64,000 bases of DNA from Pseudoalteromonas luteoviolacea (GCF_000814765.1 NZ_JWIC01000006.1:400460-464459), one strand, 5' to 3'; counted from the stretch's first letter, positions 43,126-52,566 are shown. The notes: a model not told the origin generated them from the sequence alone. A program made the numbers and translations.

Positions 43126-43181
43126 ACCGTATTTAAAGCGGCTTTAAAGTCTTTTTAAAGGGCGTTTAAACGTTTTTAAAA
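43120..43181. repeat. 11-bp-phased TTTAAA array C (six units)
   Basis: TTTAAA at 43121, 43132, 43143, 43154, 43165 and 43175, spaced 11, 11, 11, 11 and 10 bp. It begins in the MuF stop codon. Same motif and period as arrays A and B. Confidence 0.78.
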
Positions 43182-43395
43182 ATGGCGATTTTTAGTCTAA
43201 TTCTAAACGTATTGTGAGCAGGAATGAGCGCAAAATGATATGGAATGAGCGGGTTTTGTCTAAAAACAAATGTATTTTTAATATTTGAGATTTTGGCTCG
43301 AAAATTTTAAAGGTCTAGTAACTACGGGGCTTACAGAGGAATCAAAAGTTGAATTTCATGGTTTGGCTAAATCTAGAAATGAACGACCCCTTACA
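43182..43395. mobile_element. Prophage end with candidate transposase-binding repeats
   Basis: Non-coding phage end. The phage terminus is placed at ...TTACA (43395), because the RND reading frame is intact from 43396. On the minus strand it reads TGTAAGGGG, with TG as in Mu-family ends. A sequence TGTAAG...TAGA also starts at 43335. CGYTCATTYC occurs at 43377-43386, 43242-43251 and 43221-43230. These are candidate A-binding sites. Confidence 0.65.
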
Positions 43396-44166
43396 ATTCG
43401 CACGAATGATGATATTGTCAAACTCTTCAGGTGTAGAGAGTCGCCCTTGAGCGGTGACACTGTAAACCAATTCTTGTGCGCTTGTTGATGTGGGTGTAGC
43501 GCCAATGCTACCCGCTGCATATTGTGAATTTTGCTCACGGATTGCGTTGGTGACTTCTTCAACTGTGACTTTCAATTGACTCATGATGTCCGGTCTAAGC
43601 CATATACGCATCGCGTAGTCACGCGCACCGAATATCTGTACATTGGTCGTGCCAGGAATACGTTTAATGTTATCCAATATATTCATGGTGACATAATTCG
43701 ATGTCCATAAACTTGAACGGCTGTTATCAGGCGAGTAGAAAGCGTGAACTTGCAAGAAGCTGGATGAACCTTTGGCAACAACGACACCCTGACGCCTAGT
43801 CTCTTCAGGTAATCGGGCTTCGACTTGTTTTACTCTGTTATTGACATCGACAGCTGCTTGGTCAACGTCTGTCCCAATCTCAAAAGTCACTGTGATGGTC
43901 GTTGCGCCTGCGCTACTGCTGATTGATTCCATATACATCATGCCTTCAACACCGGTGATGGCATTTTCTATAGGGGCAGCAACAGTCTGCTCTAGTACAT
44001 CGGCCGATGCACCAGGGTATACTGCGGTAACTTGTACTTGAGGAGGGGATATTTCAGGGTATTGTGCCACAGGTAAAGTTCGCATTGCGGCAAGGCCTGC
44101 TAGCACGATCACAATTGAGATCACAAAGGCAAAAATAGGCCTATCAATAAAGTATTTAGAAAACAT
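43396..44166 (-). pseudogene. RND efflux transporter, truncated by the prophage
   Basis: The N-terminal ~257 residues of an AcrB/MexF-like inner-membrane drug-proton antiporter (normal length ~1040 aa): first membrane helix Ile-Phe-Ala-Phe-Val-Ile-Ser-Ile, then Pro-Val-Ala-Gln-Tyr-Pro-Glu-Ile and porter-domain motifs. The frame matches RND proteins to Ile-Ile-Ile-Arg-Ala-Asn and then runs into phage DNA for 17 codons to a stop at 43342. The pump is therefore disrupted; the rest should lie beyond the other phage end. Confidence 0.88.
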
Positions 44167-44171
44167 AGGGC

Positions 44172-45347
44172 TTATTCTCCTTGAGCCGCTACGTTAACGG
44201 GCATGCCGGGGAAAAAAATACGTGCCATGCCTTCAACAATGACGGGTTGATTTGGTTGAAGCCCGGAGCGAATGACCCACATATTTTGACCATTTAATTG
44301 TACCCACTCACCGACTTCAACTGGGGCAGGCAAGGCAACCTTCATACCTTGCTCATTCTCAGCAGCAATGTAAACGAATTTACCCGTACCATTATCTAAA
44401 ACGGCACGTTGAGGCACAACGATGGCGTTGTTTCTAACCGCACCACTGAGCTGCACACGTACAAATTGACCAGGCCTTAATTCACCTTTTGGATTGGCGA
44501 TACGCGCTTGCAATTCAGAGGTACCAGTAAAGCGGTTGACTCGAACATCTGAGAAATTCACTTTGCCTTGCTCTGAGTATGTTGAGCCATCTTGTAAAAT
44601 GACAGTGGCGTCAAACTCGTTATTGTTTGGTAGGGTTAATGTACCAAGCTCTACATCTTTTCGCATAGCGAGCTGCTCACGCTCAGAAAATCCGAATCGC
44701 GCTCTCATGAAGCTGGTGTCAGTAAGTTCAGTTAACAGCACCGTTGGGCCTGAGATGTAACTGCCTTGAGATTCTCGTTCACGGCCAATAATGCCGGATA
44801 CAGGCGCTTTAACTTGTGCATATTCAAGGTCAAGCTTGGCTTCGTTTAAAGCAACTTTTGCAGACTCTAAATTAGCAAGTGAGATATCGTAAGCTGAAAC
44901 GGCATTATCGAAATCGCGCTTAGAGACGGAACGCTCATCTTTAAGTTTTTCTAATCTATCTCTTTCACGCTTCGCTTGTGCCACATTTGCTTGTGCGGCG
45001 TGGAGATCAGCTTGTGCTTTTTCAAGTTCTAGTTCAAATGGTTTTAATTCGATGGTGAACAGGGAATGTCCAGCTTTTACGTATTGTCCCTCATCAAAGT
45101 TTCTGGATTCAATCAGCCCTGATACTCGAGCACGTATTTCAACTTCTTTGTCGCCAAGAAGTGTCGCTGGTAATTCAATTTTAAACGGTACGCTTTGTGT
45201 TGAAACATGAGTCACACTGACTTGAGCAGGTTGCATACCGAATCCTGCTTGTTGCTGTGGAGCTTCTGAGCAAGCACTTAAAATGCCTGCTGTAAAAAGT
45301 GCTAAAGAAAGGTGTTTAACTTTGCTTTTGAATGATGCTGGATACAT
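44172..45347 (-). CDS. RND membrane-fusion protein (AcrA/MexE-like lipoprotein)
   Basis: A periplasmic adaptor linking the RND pump to an outer-membrane channel. ATG 45347 has GGAG just upstream (GTG 45353 is an alternative). Lipobox Leu-Ser-Ala-Cys near residue 26, barrel-sandwich domain, long alpha-hairpin (~100-165), beta-barrel and C-terminal domain. It ends six bases before the RND start, so one operon. With the pump gene broken it may be expressed without a partner. Confidence 0.9.
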   Translation of the reverse strand: MYPASFKSKVKHLSLALFTAGILSACSEAPQQQAGFGMQPAQVSVTHVSTQSVPFKIELPATLLGDKEVEIRARVSGLIESRNFDEGQYVKAGHSLFTIELKPFELELEKAQADLHAAQANVAQAKRERDRLEKLKDERSVSKRDFDNAVSAYDISLANLESAKVALNEAKLDLEYAQVKAPVSGIIGRERESQGSYISGPTVLLTELTDTSFMRARFGFSEREQLAMRKDVELGTLTLPNNNEFDATVILQDGSTYSEQGKVNFSDVRVNRFTGTSELQARIANPKGELRPGQFVRVQLSGAVRNNAIVVPQRAVLDNGTGKFVYIAAENEQGMKVALPAPVEVGEWVQLNGQNMWVIRSGLQPNQPVIVEGMARIFFPGMPVNVAAQGE

Positions 45348-45518
45348 GAACACTCCAAATCCTATTAACTATCGTGCTTCCAAACTGTCGCTGGTATTGC
45401 TCATCACAGTTTAGCTTACTACCTTGTATAAATTATTCCACATAGGGTGTTAGTGGGCAGATTGTCCATTTGATACCTTCCTCACACCAAAGTAAAGGTT
45501 ATAAACTCGACAACCATA

Positions 45519-45612
45519 CAAGTAAACGCTAGTGTATACTTGTTTAATATAAAGGTAAACGATATCGTGTACTTTTTATTTTATAGATAAACGCAACCGT
45601 ATACTTTTTATT
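45519..45612. promoter_or_regulatory. Three phased operator copies for the TetR regulator
   Basis: Three related ~19-24 bp elements with consensus TAAACG-nnnn-GTATACTT start at 45523, 45556 and 45588, spaced 33 and 32 bp (three helical turns). The first is a nearly perfect dyad (45519-45542). They lie between the divergent TetR and adaptor genes and likely bind the TetR protein. Confidence 0.65.
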
Positions 45613-45663
45613 GTCCCGATAATTGGTTAAACTGGTGTTAATTGTTAAAAGTGAGAGAAATAA

Positions 45664-46266
45664 ATGACACAATTGTCAGCCAAACAGCAAGCAATCGTTA
45701 GTGCCGCGATAGAACAATTTGCGCTAAATGGGTTGCAGGCCACAACAATGGAGGCGATTTGCCAAAAGGCTGAAGTATCAAAAAGGACTTTATATAAGCA
45801 CTACCCGAATAAAGAAGCGCTATTTGATGCTGTTGTTAGTTTACTTATTGAAAGAATAGAACCATTAACTGCAATTCAGTTTATTCCGAACTATGACTTT
45901 GAAGTGCAATTAAAACACTTAGCGACCAGTGTTGTAAGTTTGCTGTGCGACCCTGACTATATCCGGCTATCCCGTATTGTGATGATTGAGTCAATGCGAA
46001 GTGAGACACAAGCACACCGATTAAATGAAAAGTTCAGTCACTGTGAGCAGTCAATGGTAGTGTGGTTTGAAGAAGCATCGAGTGCAGGCTGCCTAGGCGA
46101 TCATGATGCCCACTTTGCAGCAGCCTTTTTTTGGGGTGGGTTAAAAAGACTCACATTTTGGGAGATGGCCATCAGGTGGCAGCCCCCCGTAGATGATCAA
46201 CAACTTGAAGCATTTATTGAACAAGCCTGTAAATTGTTTTGTCGTGGTGTTAGTCCACGCCAATAA
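45664..46266 (+). CDS. TetR-family regulator of the RND operon
   Basis: A 200-aa regulator with an N-terminal TetR HTH (residues ~10-55: Ala-Ala-Ile-Glu-Gln-Phe ... Thr-Met-Glu-Ala-Ile-Cys ... Val-Ser-Lys-Arg-Thr-Leu-Tyr-Lys-His-Tyr). It is divergent from the efflux operon and next to three operator copies, so it probably represses it. AcrR C-terminal ligand domain, with ligand unknown. It converges with the ABC exporter, overlapping by 17 bp. Confidence 0.88.
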   Translation: MTQLSAKQQAIVSAAIEQFALNGLQATTMEAICQKAEVSKRTLYKHYPNKEALFDAVVSLLIERIEPLTAIQFIPNYDFEVQLKHLATSVVSLLCDPDYIRLSRIVMIESMRSETQAHRLNEKFSHCEQSMVVWFEEASSAGCLGDHDAHFAAAFFWGGLKRLTFWEMAIRWQPPVDDQQLEAFIEQACKLFCRGVSPRQ

Positions 46267-48094
46267 ACCCGCCTGTTTGATGTGCCCAGAGTTTGGCATA
46301 TATGCCATTTTGACCTAGTAACTCTGTATGTGTGCCTTGCTCTACAATGGCGCCTTTTTCAAGAACGATCAAGCGGTCCATTTGTGCAATAGTCGAGAGT
46401 CTATGGGCTATCGCAATGACCGTTTTTTCTTGCATTAGCTCATCTAAACTGGCTTGTATCGCTTGCTCTGACTCAGAGTCGAGGGCCGATGTCGCTTCAT
46501 CGAGCACCAAAATAGGCGCGTCTTTAAGTAAAACGCGAGCAATGGCAATGCGCTGTCTCTGGCCTCCGGAGAGTTTGACTCCTCGCTCACCAACTTGTGC
46601 ATCCAGTCCTTGATTACCCTGGCTGTCTTCCAGATCCCATATAAATGAGCTGGCTTGTGCTTTGTTGAGTGCTTCTAGCAGCTCTTCTTCAGTTGCTTCA
46701 GGCCTGCCATACAGTACATTATCTCGGATACTGCGATGTAACAATGCGGTATCTTGAGTGACCATCGCAATCTGCTTCCTTAGGCTTTCTTGGGTTACGC
46801 GGCTGATATTTTGGTCGTCTATTGAAATATTGCCTTGTTGAATATCGTAAAATCTGAGCAGGAGATTCACAAGCGTTGACTTACCTGAGCCGGAGCGTCC
46901 TACAATACCGATTTTCTCTCCGCTCTTTATCTCTAGAGATAATCTATCAAACACTGTGGTCGATAAATTTTTATCCATGCGCTTGTAGGCAAAAGTGACA
47001 TCTTTAAAGTTGATCCGTCCACTGGTTACGATGAGATCGTTTGCATTGGTTGTGTCGGCGACTTCGATGGATTTTGAGAGTGTATTCATACCATCTACGA
47101 CGGTCCCAATATTTTCAAACAAGCTGCTAATTTCCCACATAATCCATTGGGACATGCCATTTAATCTTAACGAAAGGCTAATAGCGATGGCAATTTCACC
47201 CGCTGAAATCACGTTTTTTGACCAAAGGTATAGGGATAGGCCGGCAATGGAGAAAACCAAAAGGTAATTTAAGACTTGAATACTGACATTTAGGCTCGTG
47301 ACTAACCGCATTTGTCTATAAACGGGTTGCATAAACACATCCATGCTGCTTTTGGCATATTCTTCTTCTCGTTTGGTGTAAGAGAAAAGTTTCACTGTAG
47401 AGATATTGGTATAGCTGTCTACGATGCGTCCTGTCATTTCAGATCGAGCATCGGCTTGCTCTGAAGAAACCTGTTTAAGCCTTGGCAAAAAATAGACTTG
47501 CACGCAGATGTAAAAGCATAACCAAATGAATAGCGGAATGAGTAAGCGTATATCACTGCTCCCAATAAGCACCAATGTGGCACTAAAATAGACAACAATA
47601 TAGACCAATACATCGAGCAGCTTCATGACCGCTTCTCTGATTGCTAAGGAGGTTTGCATTAATTTGGTTGAAATTCTGCCAGCATAGTCATCTTGATAAA
47701 ATGACATACTTTGTTTGAGCAAGTATTTATGCGCTAGCCAGCGAATTGACATGGGGTAATTCCCGAGCAAACTTTGATGTAAAAATGCGCTATGTACAAA
47801 AACTAATATTGGAATTGCTATTACGGTTATTGCAGCCATAGTCATTAAAGTCTGGCTTTTGCTGCTAAAAAGCTGCTCTGGGCTCATGGTTTGCATCCAA
47901 TCAACCATGGTACCCATAAAACTGAATAAGATGACTTCCAGAGTTGCAAGTGAAGCGGCGCATATTGACATAATGATCAGTGGGTATTCCATGCCACGGC
48001 TGTAATGTCGACAAAAAGCATAAAGGGAATTAGGAGGTTGGTTTGCATCTCTTGTGGGAAAAGCATCAGTGAGTTTCTCAAACAACTTATACAT
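46250..48094 (-). CDS. ABC exporter, fused permease and ATPase (MsbA-like)
   Basis: A 614-aa half transporter with six membrane helices (residues ~35-320) and an ATPase domain: Walker A Gly-Arg-Ser-Gly-Ser-Gly-Lys-Ser (~398), signature Leu-Ser-Gly-Gly-Gln-Arg-Gln-Arg (~507), Walker B Ile-Leu-Val-Leu-Asp-Glu-Ala-Thr, H loop His-Arg-Leu-Ser. Likely a homodimeric exporter for lipid, peptide or drug. Substrate unknown. Confidence 0.9.
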   Translation of the reverse strand: MYKLFEKLTDAFPTRDANQPPNSLYAFCRHYSRGMEYPLIIMSICAASLATLEVILFSFMGTMVDWMQTMSPEQLFSSKSQTLMTMAAITVIAIPILVFVHSAFLHQSLLGNYPMSIRWLAHKYLLKQSMSFYQDDYAGRISTKLMQTSLAIREAVMKLLDVLVYIVVYFSATLVLIGSSDIRLLIPLFIWLCFYICVQVYFLPRLKQVSSEQADARSEMTGRIVDSYTNISTVKLFSYTKREEEYAKSSMDVFMQPVYRQMRLVTSLNVSIQVLNYLLVFSIAGLSLYLWSKNVISAGEIAIAISLSLRLNGMSQWIMWEISSLFENIGTVVDGMNTLSKSIEVADTTNANDLIVTSGRINFKDVTFAYKRMDKNLSTTVFDRLSLEIKSGEKIGIVGRSGSGKSTLVNLLLRFYDIQQGNISIDDQNISRVTQESLRKQIAMVTQDTALLHRSIRDNVLYGRPEATEEELLEALNKAQASSFIWDLEDSQGNQGLDAQVGERGVKLSGGQRQRIAIARVLLKDAPILVLDEATSALDSESEQAIQASLDELMQEKTVIAIAHRLSTIAQMDRLIVLEKGAIVEQGTHTELLGQNGIYAKLWAHQTGGFIGVD

Positions 48095-48280
48095 TAATAC
48101 ATCCTTTTTTATTCCAACTTGCGCGAATAATTTAGCGCTATTTTTCGAGGTTAGCAGAAAATGAAGGGTATAAGTATGCGTTTATGAGAATAGTATTGAT
48201 GAGGGTGAAATGACGAAAAGGAGGAACTGTAAAGGTGAGTAGTGACACTCACCTTGAAATACGTGTATTGACGATGCAGT

Positions 48281-48742
48281 TTAAGCTTGCTCATCCTCTA
48301 TATCATGTCCATATGTTTTACGCATTATCAGTACGTAAGCATTAGTGAACGCTTGTTCTTGGTATTTTCGTAAACCAGTGTCAGCATAATCAACAGGAAC
48401 TGGATTGCGCTTTAATTGCTCTTTCACTTCAGTTGCGTTGAGTAAGTGCACCTCGGTGTTTGGAATAAGCTGAAAAGCCGCTTCCATTTTAAACCCTGCA
48501 GCACTACCAGCAAACTTTCCCTTGTGTGCTCTTTGACGAATAGCAATGGTGTCGATTTGGTAATCTTCTACCAGTTTTGATACATCAAAGTGAAATTTGC
48601 GCATTGCTTCTTGGTCTTGGCCGATGTTTGCCAATGTGAAGCGAGTTTGTCGAATATCCCTAATGTCGAATACGTCGTTCTCTTTTGATAGAAGACAAAG
48701 CATCGCTTCGCTACCAGTAATTTCAACACCTAATGTTCTCAT
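48281..48742 (-). CDS. DUF3010 family protein
   Basis: A 153-aa protein from ATG 48742 (an upstream in-frame TTG at 48754 is less likely). It matches DUF3010: Leu-Gly-Val-Glu-Ile-Thr-Gly-Ser-Glu-Ala, Gly-Lys-Phe-Ala-Gly-Ser-Ala-Ala-Gly-Phe-Lys. Common in Alteromonadales and Vibrionales; function unknown, with an RNase H-like look. Confidence 0.8.
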   Translation of the reverse strand: MRTLGVEITGSEAMLCLLSKENDVFDIRDIRQTRFTLANIGQDQEAMRKFHFDVSKLVEDYQIDTIAIRQRAHKGKFAGSAAGFKMEAAFQLIPNTEVHLLNATEVKEQLKRNPVPVDYADTGLRKYQEQAFTNAYVLIMRKTYGHDIEDEQA

Positions 48743-48790
48743 TATATTTTCCAATTTATACCTAATGGCAGGGATAATAGCATAGCTTTT

Positions 48791-49795
48791 TTATTTAATT
48801 GTAATTTCTATCGCAATTGCTGCATGATCTGAATATCTTATGTCCTCTTCGTCTCTTTTAGGGTCCAAGTGGCTCGCATAATTGTGATAAGTGAGCGAGT
48901 TAACACGAGTATTTGGATCTCTTGGTGAAAACTCCTTCGACGCCAAAATATAATCTAATACGTTACCTTCACCATGGTAGTAATGAGTTGGAGGCTTTAC
49001 TCCCAGCTCAGGCTGATTGTCTGCAATGGCAAAGCTTTCAAATAACCCAACACTACCCAATTGAGTAGATTCACTAATAATAGGAAATTGCTCTGTCATA
49101 AATGACAAAGCAGGGCTGGTTATGTGCGCATTGAAGTCGCCCATTACTAATGTTGCCGAATTTTTCTCTCTTTGTGCTTTTAAGGCGTCGTAATACACAA
49201 TGGACGCTTCTAAAGAACGAGATATTTGCGACTGCATTGTTCCCACGGTTTGATTGAGCATGACTAAAAAGGGATCTTCTTGGTCTGGATCTCCAAGTAA
49301 TTGCGCCATTGAATGAATACGCTGAGATTTAAAGTGTACGGCGTAAATTGTTAGCAAACCAAAGCCATCTAGTTCAAAGGTGCACTTGATAGGCGTGCGA
49401 TTAAATTTAAAGTGCGCGAGGTTATTTAAATATTCCAATAACTCATGACAAGGTTCGAGTGGTTTGCATTGCTTAAATGGTATTTTTGAAGCGATGGCGA
49501 CCACTGGATTAAATAGCACATTAGAGTAAACGGCATCCGGTTTGGGTGAGTCAACTGTTGCAAAGTAACTTAGGCCCAAGTCCTCGCAAAGTGAGGCTAA
49601 TACATCAGGGTTGAACACCTCTTGGAATACGATGACTGTTGGGTCAATGTGTTGGATCAGGCCTGTAATGAATTGCGTTTTTGTGGCCCATTGAGTGTCA
49701 TTATAGGTTTCTTCTGGTTGATAAAAAGCATAAGGAGGCGATGCAAAATTCAAAAGATTGAAAGACGCAAATTTGAAAGTTTTTCGCTGCTCCAT
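48791..49795 (-). CDS. Endonuclease/exonuclease/phosphatase-family hydrolase
   Basis: A 334-aa EEP-superfamily protein from ATG 49795 (AGAGGG upstream; the frame extends to 49816). Conserved Phe-Asn-Leu-Leu-Asn, Gln-Glu-Val, Gly-Asp-Phe-Asn-Ala-His and Ser-Asp-His-Ala-Ala are the metal/catalytic motifs. No signal peptide is seen. Substrate not predictable (DNA, phospholipid or nucleotide). Confidence 0.85.
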   Translation of the reverse strand: MEQRKTFKFASFNLLNFASPPYAFYQPEETYNDTQWATKTQFITGLIQHIDPTVIVFQEVFNPDVLASLCEDLGLSYFATVDSPKPDAVYSNVLFNPVVAIASKIPFKQCKPLEPCHELLEYLNNLAHFKFNRTPIKCTFELDGFGLLTIYAVHFKSQRIHSMAQLLGDPDQEDPFLVMLNQTVGTMQSQISRSLEASIVYYDALKAQREKNSATLVMGDFNAHITSPALSFMTEQFPIISESTQLGSVGLFESFAIADNQPELGVKPPTHYYHGEGNVLDYILASKEFSPRDPNTRVNSLTYHNYASHLDPKRDEEDIRYSDHAAIAIEITIK

Positions 49796-49989
49796 AAAAA
49801 TCCCTCTGCTTTCCATTAATAATGACTATTTAATCTTAGTCTTTTCCTTGCAACTCGTCACGCATCAGGTCACAATAGCCGCAGGATTGAAAGACCCCAG
49901 TCAAATTTAGCATATCACTGAATAACCAATGCTTATTCGTAAAAGCGTTGATGGGCAACACTAACACTTAAAATTGATAATAGATACAT

Positions 49990-50010
49990 GTGACGCGGCG
50001 TAGGTGTCAC
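49990..50010 (+). promoter_or_regulatory. thrS translational operator hairpin mimicking the tRNA-Thr anticodon
   Basis: GTGACGC-GGCGTAG-GTGTCAC folds as a 7-bp stem (one G-U pair) with a 7-base loop in which CGT sits at anticodon positions 3-5. It is 20 bases before the thrS ATG. In E. coli, ThrRS represses its own mRNA by binding such a hairpin. Confidence 0.65.
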
Positions 50011-50030
50011 CACTGTAAATAGGATTAAAA

Positions 50031-51941
50031 ATGCCAGTAATTACTCTTCCTGACGGCAGTCAGCGTATTTTCGAAAACCCTGTTTCTACTCTTGATGTTG
50101 CTAAAGACATCGGCCCTGGTCTTGCAAAAGCGACCATTGCTGGCCGCGTAAATGGCGAGCGTGTAGATGCATGCGACATCATTGAACAAGATGCGAATCT
50201 TGAAATTATTACCGCAAAAGATGAAGACGGTTTAGAGATCATTCGTCACTCATGTGCGCACTTAATTGGCCACGCGGTAAAGCAGCTTTTCCCAGAAGCC
50301 AAAATGGCGATAGGTCCAACTATCGATAATGGTTTCTATTATGACATCGACATGGAGCATTCATTAACTCAAGAAGACCTTGATGCTATTGAAAAGCGTA
50401 TGTTGCAGCTAGCTAAAACAAATTATGATGTTGTTAAAAAGAAAGTAAGCTGGCAAGAAGCGAGAGACACGTTTGAATCTCGTGGTGAAACTTACAAGAT
50501 GGAAATTCTTGACGAAAACGTTGCTAAAGATGATCGTCCAGGCCTATACCATCACGAAGAATACATTGATATGTGTCGCGGTCCTCACGTGCCGAACATG
50601 AAGTTCTGTCAACACTTCAAAATTATGAAGGTTGCAGGCGCATATTGGCGTGGTAATGCAGACAACAAAATGCTTCAGCGTATCTACGGTACTGCTTGGG
50701 CAGATAAAAAGCAGTTAAAAGCATACCTTAAGCGTTTAGAAGAAGCTGAAAAACGTGACCACCGTAAAATTGGTAAAGCATTAGATTTATGGCACTGGCA
50801 AGAAGAAGCGCCAGGCATGGTATTTTGGCACAACGATGGTTGGAGCATCTACCGTGAGCTAGAAGACTTTGTGCGTGAAAAATTGCGTGAATACGACTAC
50901 GAAGAAGTAAAAGGTCCATTGATGATGGACAGAGGACTTTGGGAAAAGTCTGGTCACTGGGATAAGTATTCAGATGCAATGTTCACGACTGAATCTGAGA
51001 AGCGTGAATATGCAATCAAACCAATGAACTGCCCAGGTCACGTACAAATCTTCAATCAAGGCTTGAAATCATACCGTGATTTACCACTGCGTATGGCTGA
51101 GTTCGGTTGTTGTCACCGTAATGAGCCGTCAGGCGCTCTACACGGCCTAATGCGTGTCCGTGGATTTACTCAAGATGACGCCCATGTATTCTGTACAGAA
51201 GAGCAGATCATGGATGAAGTTTCATCTTGTATTAAAATGGTCTACGATACGTATGAAACATTTGGTTTTGAAAAGATAGTTGTAAAACTGTCTACTCGCC
51301 CTGAAAAGCGTATTGGTGAAGACGAAATGTGGGACAAAGCTGAAGCTGCACTTGCTGAAGCGCTTAAGTCTAACGACATTGAGTTTGAATACCTGCCGGG
51401 CGAAGGTGCGTTCTATGGACCTAAGATTGAGTTCACACTGTACGATTGCCTAGAGCGAGCTTGGCAATGTGGTACAGTACAGCTAGACTTTGCGTTACCG
51501 GGTCGTTTGGGCGCGACATATGTCGCTGAAAACAACGAGCGTAAAACGCCTGTTATGATCCACCGCGCAATTTTAGGTTCGATTGAACGTTTCATCGGTA
51601 TTTTAACCGAAGAGTATGCTGGTTTCTTCCCAACATGGTTAGCACCAAAACAGGTTGTGATCATGAATATCACGGATAAACAGGCAGATTATGTCCAAGA
51701 AGTTGTGCAAAAACTAAATAAACTTGGAATAAGAGCTTGTGCTGACTTGAGAAATGAGAAGATTGGCTTTAAAATTCGCGAGCATACTTTAAAACGTATA
51801 CCTTATTTACTTGTTGTTGGCGATAAAGAAGTCGAACAACAAGAGCTAGCAGTAAGAACGCGCAAGGGTGAAGACCTTGGCAAATTCTCTGTAGATGATT
51901 TTGTTGCTAAAATTAGCGAAGAAATCAAAAACAGAGTTTAA
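50031..51941 (+). CDS. thrS: Threonyl-tRNA synthetase
   Basis: A 636-aa class II synthetase that charges tRNA-Thr and edits Ser. N-terminal TGS domain (1-61), editing domain with His-x-x-x-His (~73-77) and His/Cys site, class II core with Cys-Pro-Gly-His and the Arg-Gly-Phe-Thr-Gln-Asp-Asp-Ala-His motif, and C-terminal anticodon domain. AGGA precedes ATG 50031. First gene of the thrS-infC-rpmI-rplT cluster. Likely autoregulated through the hairpin at 49990. Confidence 0.98.
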   Translation: MPVITLPDGSQRIFENPVSTLDVAKDIGPGLAKATIAGRVNGERVDACDIIEQDANLEIITAKDEDGLEIIRHSCAHLIGHAVKQLFPEAKMAIGPTIDNGFYYDIDMEHSLTQEDLDAIEKRMLQLAKTNYDVVKKKVSWQEARDTFESRGETYKMEILDENVAKDDRPGLYHHEEYIDMCRGPHVPNMKFCQHFKIMKVAGAYWRGNADNKMLQRIYGTAWADKKQLKAYLKRLEEAEKRDHRKIGKALDLWHWQEEAPGMVFWHNDGWSIYRELEDFVREKLREYDYEEVKGPLMMDRGLWEKSGHWDKYSDAMFTTESEKREYAIKPMNCPGHVQIFNQGLKSYRDLPLRMAEFGCCHRNEPSGALHGLMRVRGFTQDDAHVFCTEEQIMDEVSSCIKMVYDTYETFGFEKIVVKLSTRPEKRIGEDEMWDKAEAALAEALKSNDIEFEYLPGEGAFYGPKIEFTLYDCLERAWQCGTVQLDFALPGRLGATYVAENNERKTPVMIHRAILGSIERFIGILTEEYAGFFPTWLAPKQVVIMNITDKQADYVQEVVQKLNKLGIRACADLRNEKIGFKIREHTLKRIPYLLVVGDKEVEQQELAVRTRKGEDLGKFSVDDFVAKISEEIKNRV

Positions 51942-51952
51942 TTTTTGAAACC

Positions 51953-51995
51953 CGTGCGGCAAACATATTTACAACAGTGCCGCACGTTTAATTTT
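51953..51995 (+). terminator. Hairpin between thrS and infC (terminator or attenuator)
   Basis: CGTGCGGCA (51953-51961) pairs perfectly with TGCCGCACG (51978-51986) across a 16-base loop, then TTTAATTTT. It would partly end thrS transcripts, leaving infC to its own promoters within thrS, or protect the mRNA. Confidence 0.6.
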
Positions 51996-52017
51996 GGATT
52001 TTTTGGAGGAACGTACC

Positions 52018-52566
52018 ATTAGAGGCGGCAAAAAAGGGCAAACTACTGCTCAAAAGAATCGTATCAATGATGAAATCACAGCGAAAGAAGTTCGCTTAAT
52101 CGATGCTGAAGGTGAGCAAGCGGGCATTGTCTCTACGAGAGATGCGCTAGCGCAAGCAGAAAACGCAGGTTTAGACCTTGTTGAAATCAGTCCAAACGCT
52201 GAGCCACCAGTGGCTAAGGTAATGGACTATGGTAAGTTCGTTTTTGAAAAAGCAAAATTACAAAAAGAACAGAAGAAAAAGCAAAAACAGATCCAGGTTA
52301 AAGAGATTAAATTCCGCCCTGGTACTGACGAAGGTGACTATCAAGTTAAACTTCGTAACTTGCGCAAGTTCTTAGAAGGTGGCGACAAGGCGAAAATCAC
52401 CATCCGTTTCCGTGGTCGTGAAATGGCTCACCAAGAAATCGCAATCAGCATGCTTAACCGCTTAAAAGCAGATTTGGAAGAGATCGCTCAAGTTGAGTCT
52501 TTCCCGAATCGTGTTGAAGGTCGTCAGATGGTTATGATGATGGCACCTATTGCAAAAAAAGCATAA
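52018..52566 (+). CDS. infC: Translation initiation factor IF-3, ATT start codon
   Basis: A 182-aa IF-3 that keeps the 30S subunit free and proofreads start codons. The start is ATT 52018, seven bases after GGAGGA; the frame opens earlier (51994) but IF-3 homology begins at Arg-Gly-Gly-Lys-Lys. E. coli infC also uses AUU, by which IF-3 limits its own synthesis. Motifs: [24 protein letters not shown]. Confidence 0.96.
   Translation: MRGGKKGQTTAQKNRINDEITAKEVRLIDAEGEQAGIVSTRDALAQAENAGLDLVEISPNAEPPVAKVMDYGKFVFEKAKLQKEQKKKQKQIQVKEIKFRPGTDEGDYQVKLRNLRKFLEGGDKAKITIRFRGREMAHQEIAISMLNRLKADLEEIAQVESFPNRVEGRQMVMMMAPIAKKA

Noticed and set aside
43321..43340. Phage end at the inner TTACA (43335)
   Set aside because: The RND reading frame continues unbroken only from 43396 on, so the true junction is at 43395; the inner copy is more likely a binding-site repeat.
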